NCBI GenBank assembly: GCA_949358305.1
Contig: OX442318.1
Span: forward strand, 13,808,517-13,872,516
Source of the DNA: Strigamia acuminata
Lineage: Eukaryota; Arthropoda; Chilopoda; Geophilomorpha; Linotaeniidae
DNA: 64,000 nucleotides
Reading direction: 5' to 3'
Shown here: piece after piece, positions 45,441 to 55,443 of the stretch
How positions within the stretch are numbered: position 1 is the stretch's first letter
How the letters are laid out: every line of letters starts with the position of its first letter
Translations under genes and position numbers: made by a program
Notes under the pieces: model-generated
Database searches by the model: none
Seen by the model: only the letters and a program-made list of their open reading frames with translations
Told to the model about the DNA's origin: nothing

Positions 45441-46784
45441 TGTCAAAAAGCCATTAATTAAACTCCGCACGCTATTATTACTAACCAAAATGAAAACTTA
45501 CGTCCGAAAACGTCTATTTAATTACCCTTTTTCCCCTTGGGGAAACTCTAAAAACTTAATTAACCCCCTTTAAATCATTCCCACAAGTTTATCCATGACA
45601 CGCAAATAGTTGGCGTTGGGTGGTGTGTAATGACCCACGACCAAGCCCCAGCGTATCACCGGTCACGTGTTAAATGCTAATCCAACAAATCAAGTGATAC
45701 GTTAAACCAATAACTACCTAATGTGTCGTAATAAATTAATAGCGACTAAAAATAACCGGATAAAACGACTGAGTTATTCGGAATGTTACTTACTGCTCGT
45801 CGGTAAATTGAAAACTATTTAGGTTGCGCAAGCATTCCGCATTAGCCATAATAAACAGACAGATTAATTTTCCATCCAACTGTGCCCGTTGCTATGCGCT
45901 TATTACACCGCCATAAAACATTTCATTCAACTAGTTACTGATAAAACCTTTGGTATCATCATAAATCAACTTCATTGTTTGCTATGCAGTTCGCACACAA
46001 TGTCGTTTAATGTTGTTAAATGTTTTTAATGAAATATTATAATTACCACATTTCCTCTTGTTGCGCGCGGGTCTCCAATAGACCGCGGGTCTATTTTAAA
46101 ACGTGGGGAATGTGAAATGTGCCTTCGGTGCACGGGTTTCCGACAGAGCGCGGGAAACTTTAATTCTGCTAATAGTGCGCGGGTGCACAAAAAGAGGATA
46201 CACGATTGCGCAGCTTTTGCTTAACCAATTTGAAAATATAAAACCTACAGCAGACTTTTGTGAGCACGCTAAAGGAAAAAGCAATCCTCAAGCCATACTC
46301 AAAATGCTGGAACAAATATCAATACTGTGAATGAGAAAGTAAAAAGGGCAAACGATTCCATCAGAGTTGTAGGAGGGAAATAAAAGCGCTCAATATTGTG
46401 GAAATGGCACTACATGAATGTCTGGATTTCATCTTTGTAAATATTACAAAAAACACCGTGAACTTTGGCATTTTCCATGTATTTTTCTCACATAACAACC
46501 GGTGCTTGTGTGCAATTTTATTTGTAAAAACAAAATTCCGTTCTCATCGCCAATATGGTGACTTTACAAGAACACCTGTTTACTTCGTGAATGCTTCTTT
46601 ATTAACGTGTCTCTGGTTCACAGATTACATATTAATATCAACCCATACCAGGTGTCACTACACCACATATGTTGATGTGTTTTCATCAAGTTTGTGTAAA
46701 TGGTAATGGAGCGAATTCAATGACGAGCGGCCATTACGAAGATATGTAAATCAACCAGGTGGCGCTGCCGAGACAGCGTCATAA
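45441..46784. other. Non-coding interval, no gene seen
   Basis: Short frames only. 46060-46200 has GCGCGGGTCT/ACCGCGGGTCT repeats. No gene recognised. Confidence 0.5.
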
Positions 46785-46971
46785 AAAGTGTGGTGACCCA
46801 GTTGGATAAGTGTCCCCCCAGGGCGGATACTTGTCCTATGAGTCACTATGATTAAAGAGTCGTTCCCCCCCGAGTTGGCTCCACCTCCCCATGGCAGGTG
46901 TGTGCCCCGAGGGGGAGGAAGCGGCTGGTGGTCAGCCCCCATTGGTTGATCGCCGGCCCTTCACCCCACTG

Positions 46972-46980
46972 CATAAAAGG
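46972..46980 (+). promoter_or_regulatory. TATA-like box of the 5' LTR
   Basis: CATAAAAGG, 30 bp before a plausible start around 47000-47008 and about 30 bp after the ATTGG box. Confidence 0.5.
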
Positions 46981-47206
46981 CTGTGTTTCCCGCCAAAAGA
47001 TAGAACTTACACAAACGACACCAAGAACACAGCAACTACCTCACCGTCAGGCCAACTTCAACTACAAGTTAGGATTGATCGAGGATCGCTGAGTAAAGTG
47101 CAAACTGTAACTCTCACGAAGTCACTTGCGAGCTATTCCTGCGAAAGCACGAGAATAGCCCTTGTGAAATCACCCAGAATAATCGCCCAGACGATTATTC
47201 GCCGAA

Positions 47207-47212
47207 GTAAGT
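47207..47212 (+). promoter_or_regulatory. Splice donor GTAAGT in the LTR leader
   Basis: CCGAA|GTAAGT matches the strongest donor consensus. It lies about 200 nt after the predicted start site and before the poly(A) signal, where a retroviral major splice donor would sit. Use is inferred, not shown. Confidence 0.45.
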
Positions 47213-47610
47213 GTCCGAGTGCTTTGTAGGGAACCCCAAAGTTCCTAGACGAGGCCTCTGCGACGCTAAACAAACCCTAGACAACAGGCACGGATAGAAG
47301 ACTCGAAAGAGCATTCCACCGCGTCCGTGAAGACGAATCCGTGACGAATTAACGACAACTCGAGACGCCGCCTTTGTTCCGCCGACCACGCGGAATCGAC
47401 GACGCCATCTTGAGAAATCCTTTGTTCGACGCTGACCACGTCGACTCTAGAATTATTACTGAGTGTATTTTAAAGGCATAAAGCCTGGTGAATAAATTAC
47501 CTGTTTATTTACATACATTTGGTATTCATTTGGGTATTTACATAATTGATCACAGGTAAAGTATTACACGTTAGCGCTATTTAAACCTATACCAAGTAGG
47601 ACGCGACACG

Positions 47611-47628
47611 TGGGGGCCCGTCCGGGAT
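47611..47628 (+). promoter_or_regulatory. Primer-binding site, tRNA-Pro-like
   Basis: TGGGGGCCCGTCCGGGAT begins two bases after the LTR. It differs at one base from the proline-tRNA site I recall from murine leukaemia virus. Priming by tRNA-Pro is inferred. Confidence 0.8.
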
Positions 47629-47702
47629 TTAGAAATAAATCTCAAATCTGAACTTGTGATCTCTCAATAAGATAACCCAAATCGTAGAATTACCGAAAGA
47701 AA

Positions 47703-50700
47703 ATGTCAGACAAAGACGAGCAATCCACGTCTGAAACCGAGCAGAGAATGCCCGAGAAGGGAAAAAGGACCTCCGACTACCACCTGAGATCGGATGGTCC
47801 CGTCCCTGAAATGTCCGCAAAGGCGAAAGCCCGAGCGAATAAAAGGAGAGCGAAGGCGCAGAAAGAGGAGCAAGCTGCATCGCTCGCGGCCCTAGACGGG
47901 CCAGAGCGAGAGCGGGTTCCCTTGAATATGCAACCCTTCGAAGATACCGATCCGGAAGCCATAGAAAATCGAGAAGAAATTCGCGAGATATCACCAGGAC
48001 GAGTATCGATATTGATGACCGAGGAGACGGATGAAGCTCCGAAAAGAACGGTCACGATCGGCACAGACCCATCGCCACCAACGGCTCAGACGTCCGTAAA
48101 ACAAACCCCACGGAAAAACGACGGCGGGACCCCGATAACCCCCCGAGTTACGGCGAGTCCTGCAGTTGTTTCCTTCGAAGTATCTCACCTAATTCGGTTG
48201 ACGCAGCAAGCTGCCCAGCTAAAAGCGATGATAGACATTCCAGTAGGAACGTCAGTCTGGGAATCGATTACCCTACTCACTGACGCTATCTGTGCGGCAC
48301 AAGCCCCGACGCCGGTCGCAAGACCAGCAGCGGAGACGCCCATGCCCCAGGTAACGCCCAGTGACACCGGAGGTTTCGCGCCAGACCCCAACCGAACACT
48401 TCACGAATCCAGAGAGAAGGCCCGCGAGGAAGCCAGACAAGAAGCGACTAGTCGCCAACGAAGGCTGAGCGCAGAGCGGCGAGAACTCTGGAAGGAAGAG
48501 GAAGAAAGGGAGCAACGCGAGAGAAGAACCACCGAGAGAACAGAGAAACTGGTCCAAAAAATGAGGGAAGAACGAGAAGCTAAAATTCGAAAAGAATGGA
48601 ACGCAACAGTAGAAGGGCGACATCGAGAAGCTCAAGAGTACGAGGACCAATTTCAAGCGCTAATAGCTCAAAGAAAAACAGAAAAACTACAAATGTTGCG
48701 AAAAGAGGCCATTCTACAACATCAGAAATGGGAAGAACAACATCGCGAGAGGTTGAGAGAAGAGGAAGCCAGAAAAGAAAAAGAACAGTTTCTGAAAGAG
48801 AAAGAAGAGTGGGATCGAGTCAGATGGACCGAAGAGTACAAAGCGAAGAAACAAGCTATAATAGATGAGCAAAAAAGATGGGAAGCCGAAAACTGGGAGA
48901 AGGAGACAGAAAAGTTCCAGAAAGAGTACGCACAAGACGTCTCGGACAGGAAGAAAAATGAAGAAAACCTGAAACGGAAACCAGAACCCCCCAGCGGCTC
49001 TGATACCGACACAGGAGAAGGTGCAACAAAGCCGGCAAAAACGGCGAAAAGGGGGAAATCTCAAAAGAGAGACGAGTCGGTCCCAAAAACAAAGGACCGT
49101 CACCCCTCAAAAAGATCCGAGACGGGAGCAGCCATCGACGCGTTACTCGAAAAGAAAAACGCAAATAAAAATCGGGAACGCCCCGAAAGCGAGGAAAACA
49201 GATGGCATTCTTTTTACGAGAACAACGACGGAGGGGAGCCGCCGCCATCCGGAGGCTCGAAACAGAAGAAGGCTGGCGGAGAGACCCCACCGAGAGGGCC
49301 GAGGTTTCACCCCCAAGGAGATCCCTCCGAGCCCTCCGATTCGTCGGACGACGACCATCCGAGTCGACCGTCTACAGGGAGGAGTCAAGAAGACAGCGAT
49401 GGGCACCGGTCGAACCGGCCGAATGCTTCAGACCGCTCCTCCCGGAGCTCCAACCCTCGTTCGGAGGAAGGGAACTTTCAGGACTCATCTGGCCGACATT
49501 ACACGATGTCTGAGCTAGGCCGAGCCCTGCTGAACTCTTTCAGAAGAGAAGGAATCGATCTAGGCCATCCAGGCGACGAACATAATCGCGCTGGAGAAAG
49601 GGTTAAGCGTAAATATGGCGTACGAAACGAACCAAGCAGCGAAGCCACGGGTAACATCCGTTGGCAACACTACATACAAACACGATTCGACGGTTCGTGG
49701 AAGGCCGGAGACCGCTTCCTAGACGAAGTAATGCGTATCAAGAAAGCGACAAAAGCCACCGTCGCCGACATGCTAACCCACGGTCTAGTGGAGCTAACCA
49801 CGGGGTCAGCTCGAGAATGGTATCAGGGACTGAAAAACCCAACCTGGGACGATTTTCTCGTCCGTTTCGATCTCCGATACGGCGAGACTCCAGACGAGAT
49901 CAGTAACAAATTACGTGGTCTACGGCAAGCCCCAGGAGAAACATTAGCCGACTACGACGCCCGAGCGAAACTCCTGTTTGCAAGAGCGCCGTACGAAATA
50001 AACCCCGCTGGTTTTACGATGATCTTTTACGGAGGATTATCGGCCCACTCGCAAAGAATTCTGCTAGACATGCGTGCACCCCGCACTGGCGATTACCAAG
50101 ATGTCAGTAACTATCTTCTAACAAACACGTTAGAAATAGAACAGCGGTATTACGCCACTCTGCCCCCGGAGGAAGCTGACGCGCACGAGAAACGGTTGCA
50201 GACGAGCGCCGAACGTCACAAGACCTCAGAGAAATTAATGAGGCCAAGTGAATATTTGAGCGGCATAATGAGTCTCACCGAAGCATCCTTCGGACGAATG
50301 CTGACGCCTAAAGCAGGCAGTATTCTTCCAGCCAACCCGATAGCTGCCCCAAAGAAAGCACCGGCAGCAACGGCGATGCAGGTGACCTCGACGGACTCCA
50401 CCCAGATGGAGAAAGTCGAAGAAACAACACCTCTCGCCACGGCTAAAGAAGAGGAGCCAGCATCAAGCGACGAGGAAGCCCTAAATGAGCACCTCGAAAA
50501 CTTGTCGACGGGATGCGACGATCAAGGTCCCTATTTGCACCATGCACACCGGGCCTTAGCAATCGCACAATTCAGAGCACACGTGCAGGCAACAAAAGCG
50601 AGAGGGGCATTGGGAGGAAAAAGACGATTCCCGACGCCCTTCGTCCCGAAAAAACCGGGATTCACTCCCACAGGGGATAAAAGTAACATCAAATGTTACA

Positions 50701-50843
50701 GCTGCGGAGAATACGGTCACTACTCAGATAAATGTGAGAAAACCGTCAAAGAAAAGGACATCATGCAAACCATGATGAAAATGATGATGGAGTTAAGAAC
50801 TGATCTGGCAAAAAACTTCCAAGCGCAGGCGTCGCCGAAATAA
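47703..50843 (+). CDS. gag: Gag polyprotein (1046 codons)
   Basis: Structural protein that packages the element RNA into cytoplasmic particles. The ATG at 47703 (AAAATGTCA) is the first ATG after the predicted transcription start. Residues 1-220 are basic and acidic low-complexity with no domain recognised. About 225-420 is a long, highly charged Glu/Arg/Lys helix, almost certainly coiled coil. 430-620 is Ser/Gly/Pro/Arg-rich and disordered. About 650-815 matches the Retrotrans_gag capsid pattern (W-x-x-G-x-F, then AREWYQGL, W-x-x-F-x-x-RF, and a LRQAPGETLADYDARAK tail). A single CCHC zinc knuckle CYSCGEYGHYSDKC lies at 998-1011. It is unusually long for a gypsy Gag, mainly from the coiled-coil and disordered insert. 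Pol is reached by -1 slippage near its 3' end. Confidence 0.95.
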   Translation: MSDKDEQSTSETEQRMPEKGKRTSDYHLRSDGPVPEMSAKAKARANKRRAKAQKEEQAASLAALDGPERERVPLNMQPFEDTDPEAIENREEIREISPGRVSILMTEETDEAPKRTVTIGTDPSPPTAQTSVKQTPRKNDGGTPITPRVTASPAVVSFEVSHLIRLTQQAAQLKAMIDIPVGTSVWESITLLTDAICAAQAPTPVARPAAETPMPQVTPSDTGGFAPDPNRTLHESREKAREEARQEATSRQRRLSAERRELWKEEEEREQRERRTTERTEKLVQKMREEREAKIRKEWNATVEGRHREAQEYEDQFQALIAQRKTEKLQMLRKEAILQHQKWEEQHRERLREEEARKEKEQFLKEKEEWDRVRWTEEYKAKKQAIIDEQKRWEAENWEKETEKFQKEYAQDVSDRKKNEENLKRKPEPPSGSDTDTGEGATKPAKTAKRGKSQKRDESVPKTKDRHPSKRSETGAAIDALLEKKNANKNRERPESEENRWHSFYENNDGGEPPPSGGSKQKKAGGETPPRGPRFHPQGDPSEPSDSSDDDHPSRPSTGRSQEDSDGHRSNRPNASDRSSRSSNPRSEEGNFQDSSGRHYTMSELGRALLNSFRREGIDLGHPGDEHNRAGERVKRKYGVRNEPSSEATGNIRWQHYIQTRFDGSWKAGDRFLDEVMRIKKATKATVADMLTHGLVELTTGSAREWYQGLKNPTWDDFLVRFDLRYGETPDEISNKLRGLRQAPGETLADYDARAKLLFARAPYEINPAGFTMIFYGGLSAHSQRILLDMRAPRTGDYQDVSNYLLTNTLEIEQRYYATLPPEEADAHEKRLQTSAERHKTSEKLMRPSEYLSGIMSLTEASFGRMLTPKAGSILPANPIAAPKKAPAATAMQVTSTDSTQMEKVEETTPLATAKEEEPASSDEEALNEHLENLSTGCDDQGPYLHHAHRALAIAQFRAHVQATKARGALGGKRRFPTPFVPKKPGFTPTGDKSNIKCYSCGEYGHYSDKCEKTVKEKDIMQTMMKMMMELRTDLAKNFQAQASPK

Positions 50844-50861
50844 ATTCAGCTTCGTCTGCGC
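50810..50861 (+). promoter_or_regulatory. Programmed -1 ribosomal frameshift site (heptamer plus stem-loop)
   Basis: In the gag frame the heptamer reads A_AAA_AAC (50810-50816), the classical tandem-slippage sequence. After a 6-nt spacer, GCGCAGGCG (50823-50831) pairs with CGTCTGCGC (50853-50861): nine pairs, one of them G-U, with a 21-nt loop. The -1 frame is open from 50804 and runs without a stop into pol; gag ends at 50843. All three requirements (heptamer in phase, spacing, structure) are met. Confidence 0.85.
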
Positions 50862-53800
50862 CAGCCGCGGAAATTAAAAAGAAGAAATATCACACTGGAC
50901 CCGCAGGTCATGCCTTGGCAGAGGCACAGATCAAAGACCGCATACAGATCGTTCCGAAGAAGGAGGAAAAAGTGACGTTAACGAGTATGCAAGTGAGAAC
51001 GAAACCGGAGGTCGACATGGATTGGACGGACCTTCCGTTCAATCTGGAGGTTGAGCCCCAGACATTACGCGTATTTCACTGCAATGTCACGAAAGCACAT
51101 TGCGAAACTCTGTGTATGCTGCCAGTGGAGATAGAAAACCAAAAATTGTTCGGTCTACTGGATTCAGGAGCGGATCGTTCATTCATATCCGAAGATATAG
51201 TAAAAGACTTGGATATTGGAAAGAAGGTGGCACAAGTGAACGCGAACGTAGAATTGCTCACCGCCAACGGCTACGTCAAGCCGAAGGGCGTAGTTCGCAT
51301 CATGATCGACTGGACGGGGGGGAACCTGTCCCACCCCTTCATAGTCTTGCCATCCCACGACAAAGTATTCCTCCTAGGGATGGACATCATGGCGAAACTG
51401 AAAATTCAGCCAAACCCGATAACCCGTTCATGGAACTGGATAAGTCCCGAGGGAGAACGGTCAGTCCCCGTAGTTCCCCAAAAATTACTGGACGAAGCCA
51501 AGGACAAAGAGGAATACGGAAGAGGATTGCGAAAATTCGTCCAAGATTACGATTTCGCAGCCTTCACTCTGGAATTACAGAGGAGTAACGTCGTGGACAC
51601 CCTGGTCGAGGAGGCAGCACTGCGTGTTAACGAGGCATCGCTACTAAGGCGAGTGCTTCGAAAGCATGAAAGAATTCTGACCAAGACACCTGGTCGAACG
51701 ACGGAAGCAACACACGAAATAGTCTTAACCACAGACAAGCCGATTCGAGTGCCTTACAAGGGGATGAACCCCCAGAAAAGAGACATCGTGACGCAAATGT
51801 GCCAAGACATGCTCGACAAGGGCATAGTAACGCAAGCCCTGGGCGAATACGCCATGCGGATCGTCCTGGTGATGCGTCCAGGCTCGGAACCTCGACTATG
51901 CATTGATTATCGCCCCCTGAACGCGATAACGGTTATAGACCCGATTCAGATGCCGTCTATAGACTCGATCCTCCGGGAACTGAGCCCGTTCAAGTGGGTA
52001 ACCACCATGGACCTGTCAAAGGGGTATTGGCAAGTGGAGCTAAAACCCGAAGACAAACTGAAAACGGCTTTCTACTCCCCGATAGGAAGACTAATGTTCA
52101 ACGTGATGCCGTTCGGGCTTGTAAACGCCCCGAGCACGTTCCAGAAACTGATCGAAAGCGTGTTGGGAGATATGCTGCACGACTTCGTGTGGGCGTATCT
52201 CGACGACATCATAATAACGTCGGACACATTCGAAGAACACATAGACCACATCGATAGAGTGGTCTCTCGCCTAGCCAAGGCAGGACTCCACATCCATCCA
52301 GGGAAGAGCAAGTTTTGCAGGAAAGAGCTTGCCTTCCTAGGATATCGAATAGGAGTCGAGGGAATCGCGATTGACCCCGAAAAAGTCAAAGCAATAAACG
52401 GATTCCCCGCCCCCGAAGATATAAAAGGTGTCCAGAGATTCATGGGCATGGTCAATTTCTTCGGCCGACTACTCTCTGGTCTGGCTGAAGTGGCCGCGCC
52501 TATAACGGATCTCTTACGAACGGATAAAGAGTTTGAGTGGACGGTCCAGTGCGAGGCCGCATTTAGCACTATCAAGCAAATGCTGGCTGACGTCGAAAAG
52601 ATGCCATTGCCGGACCTAAACCGACCGTTCGTGTTGCACACCGACGCGAGTAAAATCGGACTGGGTGCAGCCCTTCTGCAGACCCACGTGTACAACGGAA
52701 TCTCGCAAGAAGTACCCTGTATGTTTATAAGCAGAAAAATACAGGGCGCGGAGAAAAATTATACGGCAACGGAACTAGAATGCCTAGCCGTAATTTGGGC
52801 AGTTCGGAAATTTCGCGACTATCTGGAGTACACGAACTTCGAGGTTCAGACAGATCACCAGGCACTAAGCTGGTTGATGAAGCTCAAGGAACCCTCCGGC
52901 CGACTCGCACGATGGCAACTGGGGTTAATGGCGTGCGATATAACAATTACGTACCGCCCCGGGAAGTACAATCATGTGGCCGACGCCCTCTCGAGAGCCC
53001 CAGCCTCTGACCCCCAAGGACCAGACGACGACGGCGAGGACGACACCCACCTCTTGTACTGCCCGACTCCACGGAGAATATGGCGTTTGCGAAAGGCGAA
53101 CGAGCTACCAGTGATGGAGCCTGAAGATAGAACGTTTTGTGGTTTTTGGACTCGAACATACCAGCCAGCTGGGACAAACAATTCAACATCCGAAATTCAA
53201 TCTCCGCCCCCCGGAGAAACCCACAAAACACTACTACGCGCCTTCACAGCAAAAATTGAAGAAAAAACACAATACGCTCCACCCACGAGACGTGAGTTCG
53301 TCGAACACCAGGCAGCAGACACAAAATGTCAAATTATAACGCAATATTTGCTGAACGGCGAATTTCCGGAAGGGATGACAAACCCACACCGCCGGAAACA
53401 GTTCGTCAAAGAAGCAACAAGCTACCTCATAGATGATGAACTCCTGGTAAAATACCACCCGACGTTTCAAGATGACCTCAGCGGAGCGGGAAACTCGGTT
53501 AAAGTGGTCGTGCCGGCATCGCTGCACACCCGACTGTTGTGGCTGATGCACGGACACCCGCTCGCCAGCCATTCCGGCATAGCGAGAACCCTTTATCGAG
53601 TAAAGCAACTTTTCTTCTGGCCGGGCGCGCGGCAAAAGATAACGAAATTTATCCGACACTGCCCCCGGTGCCAAGCATGCAGACCGCGAGATAAAGTAGC
53701 CAGAAACGCCATGTCTCTCGGACCCTACGCACCGTTTGACTGCTTAAGCATAGACTTGATGGGCCCCAAGCCCACAACGGGAAACAAGAACATGTATATT

Positions 53801-54946
53801 CTCGTAATTATGGACGTGGCCACCCGATGGCCGGAGCTGTACGCCCTCGCGAAGCCCTCGGCTGAAAACATAGTCGAGTGCCTTTACGACGTGGCAATGC
53901 GATTTGGGTTTCCCAGAAAACTCATTTCGGATAACGGCCCCCAATTCCGATCGAGAATATATAAGGACTTCTGTAGAAAATTTAAAATGGATGCATCAAA
54001 CACCTCCACGTATAATCCTCAGACAAACCCAGTCGAGAGATTAAATAAAGACATAAAATATGCGCTGACAGTATTCACCGATATTCACAATCGATGGGAC
54101 GAATACCTGCGAGAAATCGCTTTCAGCATTCGCTCAACCGTGTCAAGAACACGCGAATTCTCACCGGCGTACCTCAACTTCGCCCGCGAATTAAGGATGC
54201 CATGGGACCCACGCGTTGCCGAAGCTGTTAACGTATTAGACCCGTCGAGCCCACATGAGTACGTGTGCCGGTTGGAACAGACTATATCCGACACGTACCA
54301 GCATATGATGGCGCATATTTTCAACATGAGAGAGAGAATCGCAGATAAAGAAGGCGATCTCGCTTTCGCGAACTTTAAAGTGAATGATCTAGTGTGGAAG
54401 GAGGCACACACGTTGTCCAATGCAGCGAGGGGCATCGCCGCCGGTTTAGCCGACAAGAGGGACGGTCCCTACGTAATTGTGGCCGAACACGGAGGCAACG
54501 CATACCAACTACGCCGCCTAGAGGACAACAAAAATTTTCAGTCGATACATGGCCGAGATTTAAGGCCATATCTGCCAGAATTTCCACAGGAAATTTGGCT
54601 GGAAGGTCAGACACACAGCGGCCAAGGGGGCACCGTGGTCGACACGTTCCAAAAAACAAATGAAGCTGAAAATATAGCGGAAAACGAGGATGAATTCTTC
54701 GACGCCGAATCCCCAGCCGACGAGGCTCCAACTCAGCCGGAGCAAGCAATTTCGGAGAGGGAGGAAGCAGAAGAATGTACTTCTGAAATGGAAAATAAAA
54801 AAATTAATAATGAGAAAAATGCCAACACATCGGAGATGAACGAGCAAGTAGAGTCACGATCTACGAGCACGTCGAAAATCAACCTTCGACCACGACGAAG
54901 CAATAATCCGTTCATTCGGGACGGCAAAGTCGTGGGGAAGAACTAA
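50816..54946 (+). CDS. pol: Pol polyprotein: protease, RT, RNase H, integrase (first in-frame ATG at 50915)
   Basis: Copies and integrates the element. Entry is by the -1 shift at 50816. Numbering below is from the ATG at 50915, which need not be used. Protease LLDSGADRSF (Asp83). RT from about 270: DYRPLNA, DLSKGYWQVEL, FGLVNAPSTFQ, catalytic YLDD (428-431). RNase H: TDAS (Asp577), TELECLAV (Glu622), QTDHQALSWL. Integrase: HHCC finger with Cys916/Cys919 (CPRCQAC), catalytic Asp947 and Asp1006 (SDNGPQF), Glu1041 (NPVERLN); 34 residues separate the last two. The C-terminal tail (about 1200-1343) is acidic then basic, with no chromodomain seen. All catalytic residues are present and the frame is unbroken, so it should be competent. 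Confidence 0.97.
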   Translation, partial: LPSAGVAEINSASSAPAAEIKKKKYHTGPAGHALAEAQIKDRIQIVPKKEEKVTLTSMQVRTKPEVDMDWTDLPFNLEVEPQTLRVFHCNVTKAHCETLCMLPVEIENQKLFGLLDSGADRSFISEDIVKDLDIGKKVAQVNANVELLTANGYVKPKGVVRIMIDWTGGNLSHPFIVLPSHDKVFLLGMDIMAKLKIQPNPITRSWNWISPEGERSVPVVPQKLLDEAKDKEEYGRGLRKFVQDYDFAAFTLELQRSNVVDTLVEEAALRVNEASLLRRVLRKHERILTKTPGRTTEATHEIVLTTDKPIRVPYKGMNPQKRDIVTQMCQDMLDKGIVTQALGEYAMRIVLVMRPGSEPRLCIDYRPLNAITVIDPIQMPSIDSILRELSPFKWVTTMDLSKGYWQVELKPEDKLKTAFYSPIGRLMFNVMPFGLVNAPSTFQKLIESVLGDMLHDFVWAYLDDIIITSDTFEEHIDHIDRVVSRLAKAGLHIHPGKSKFCRKELAFLGYRIGVEGIAIDPEKVKAINGFPAPEDIKGVQRFMGMVNFFGRLLSGLAEVAAPITDLLRTDKEFEWTVQCEAAFSTIKQMLADVEKMPLPDLNRPFVLHTDASKIGLGAALLQTHVYNGISQEVPCMFISRKIQGAEKNYTATELECLAVIWAVRKFRDYLEYTNFEVQTDHQALSWLMKLKEPSGRLARWQLGLMACDITITYRPGKYNHVADALSRAPASDPQGPDDDGEDDTHLLYCPTPRRIWRLRKANELPVMEPEDRTFCGFWTRTYQPAGTNNSTSEIQSPPPGETHKTLLRAFTAKIEEKTQYAPPTRREFVEHQAADTKCQIITQYLLNGEFPEGMTNPHRRKQFVKEATSYLIDDELLVKYHPTFQDDLSGAGNSVKVVVPASLHTRLLWLMHGHPLASHSGIARTLYRVKQLFFWPGARQKITKFIRHCPRCQACRPRDKVARNAMSLGPYAPFDCLSIDLMGPKPTTGNKNMYILVIMDVATRWPELYALAKPSAENIVECLYDVAMRFGFPRKLISDNGPQFRSRIYKDFCRKFKMDASNTSTYNPQTNPVERLNKDIKYALTVFTDIHNRWDEYLREIAFSIRSTVSRTREFSPAYLNFARELRMPWDPRVAEAVNVLDPSSPHEYVCRLEQTISDTYQHMMAHIFNMRERIADKEGDLAFANFKVNDLVWKEAHTLSNAARGIAAGLADKRDGPYVIVAEHGGNAYQLRRLEDNKNFQSIHGRDLRPYLPEFPQEIWLEGQTHSGQGGTVVDTFQKTNEAENIAENEDEFFDAESPADEAPTQPEQAISEREEAEECTSEMENKKINNEKNANTSEMNEQVESRSTSTSKINLRPRRSNNPFIRDGKVVGKN

Positions 54947-55326
54947 AAATAAAAGAAAATGTGATAACATGGAGCGGAGGCCTTGTAAAATAAAAAGATT
55001 TACTTACGAGAGCTGCTGCACATGTTGAGACGCGAAAATTTGGCTAAGTCCAAACTTCGCAACGAATTGTCGCAGTCACCACTAACAGACGAGAAGTTAT
55101 GACGTATCGGGCGACCACGTGACAACGAAACCACGCGGTCGACCCCGTAGCGTCATTGCCAGCACGGCGGATCTCGCAAAATACGAGACGCGTTCGAGAC
55201 CCACAATTCTCAGCGTCGATAGGCCCAGTTTCCGACTGTTTTTAACACGACGAGACGTGTTTTTTGCTTCTCCCCAAAGAGAAAACAAAGACCTCTCAAA
55301 CAAAAACTTCTCTTTCCTAAATTGAA
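54947..55326 (+). other. Pol-ORF3 spacer with candidate splice acceptor
   Basis: A polypyrimidine tract TTTTTTGCTTCTCCCCAAAG ends at 55279. Joined from the LTR donor it would place the ORF3 ATG (55327) first on the message, as no ATG occurs between. A frame at 55121-55325 carries an AT-hook-like KPRGRPR but lacks an ATG. Confidence 0.4.
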
Positions 55327-55443
55327 ATGGCCGATCGACGCAACCCACGATTAGAGCCGAGCGCATCGTCGAGAGACGAGAGCGACGGCCTAATCGTAAA
55401 TGCAGAAGAAGATGAGAATTGGGACGAACAACCGCCGTTGCAG
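55327..55443 (+). CDS. Third ORF, exon 1 (39 codons)
   Basis: ATG at 55327 with strong context (AAATGG). The 39 codons are acidic/Ser-rich (ending DENWDEQPPLQ) and stop in phase 0 at CAG|GTAAAT. Without splicing the frame closes two codons later at TAA. The donor, the phase match with exon 2 and the shared GC-rich codon use support one split gene. The function is discussed under exon 2. Confidence 0.65.

Larger units (their letters stand above)
46789..47608 (+). repeat. 5' LTR (820 bp)
   Basis: The proposed U3 has an ATTGG (CCAAT) box at 46941-46945 and a TATA-like CATAAAAGG at 46972-46980, which would start RNA near 47005. AATAAA lies at 47491-47496, so R would be long (about 500 nt). A strong splice donor GAA|GTAAGT sits at 47207. 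The 112-codon frame across it is identical in both LTRs but has no ATG after the predicted start site, so it is not called. Confidence 0.95.

Noticed and set aside
46891-47229. 112-codon frame within both LTRs
   Set aside because: Its ATG lies upstream of the predicted start site and its sequence overlaps promoter, leader and splice donor; identity between copies only reflects LTR identity.
55119-55325. Small AT-hook-like protein (KPRGRPR) between pol and ORF3
   Set aside because: No ATG in frame; probably chance in GC-rich leader sequence.
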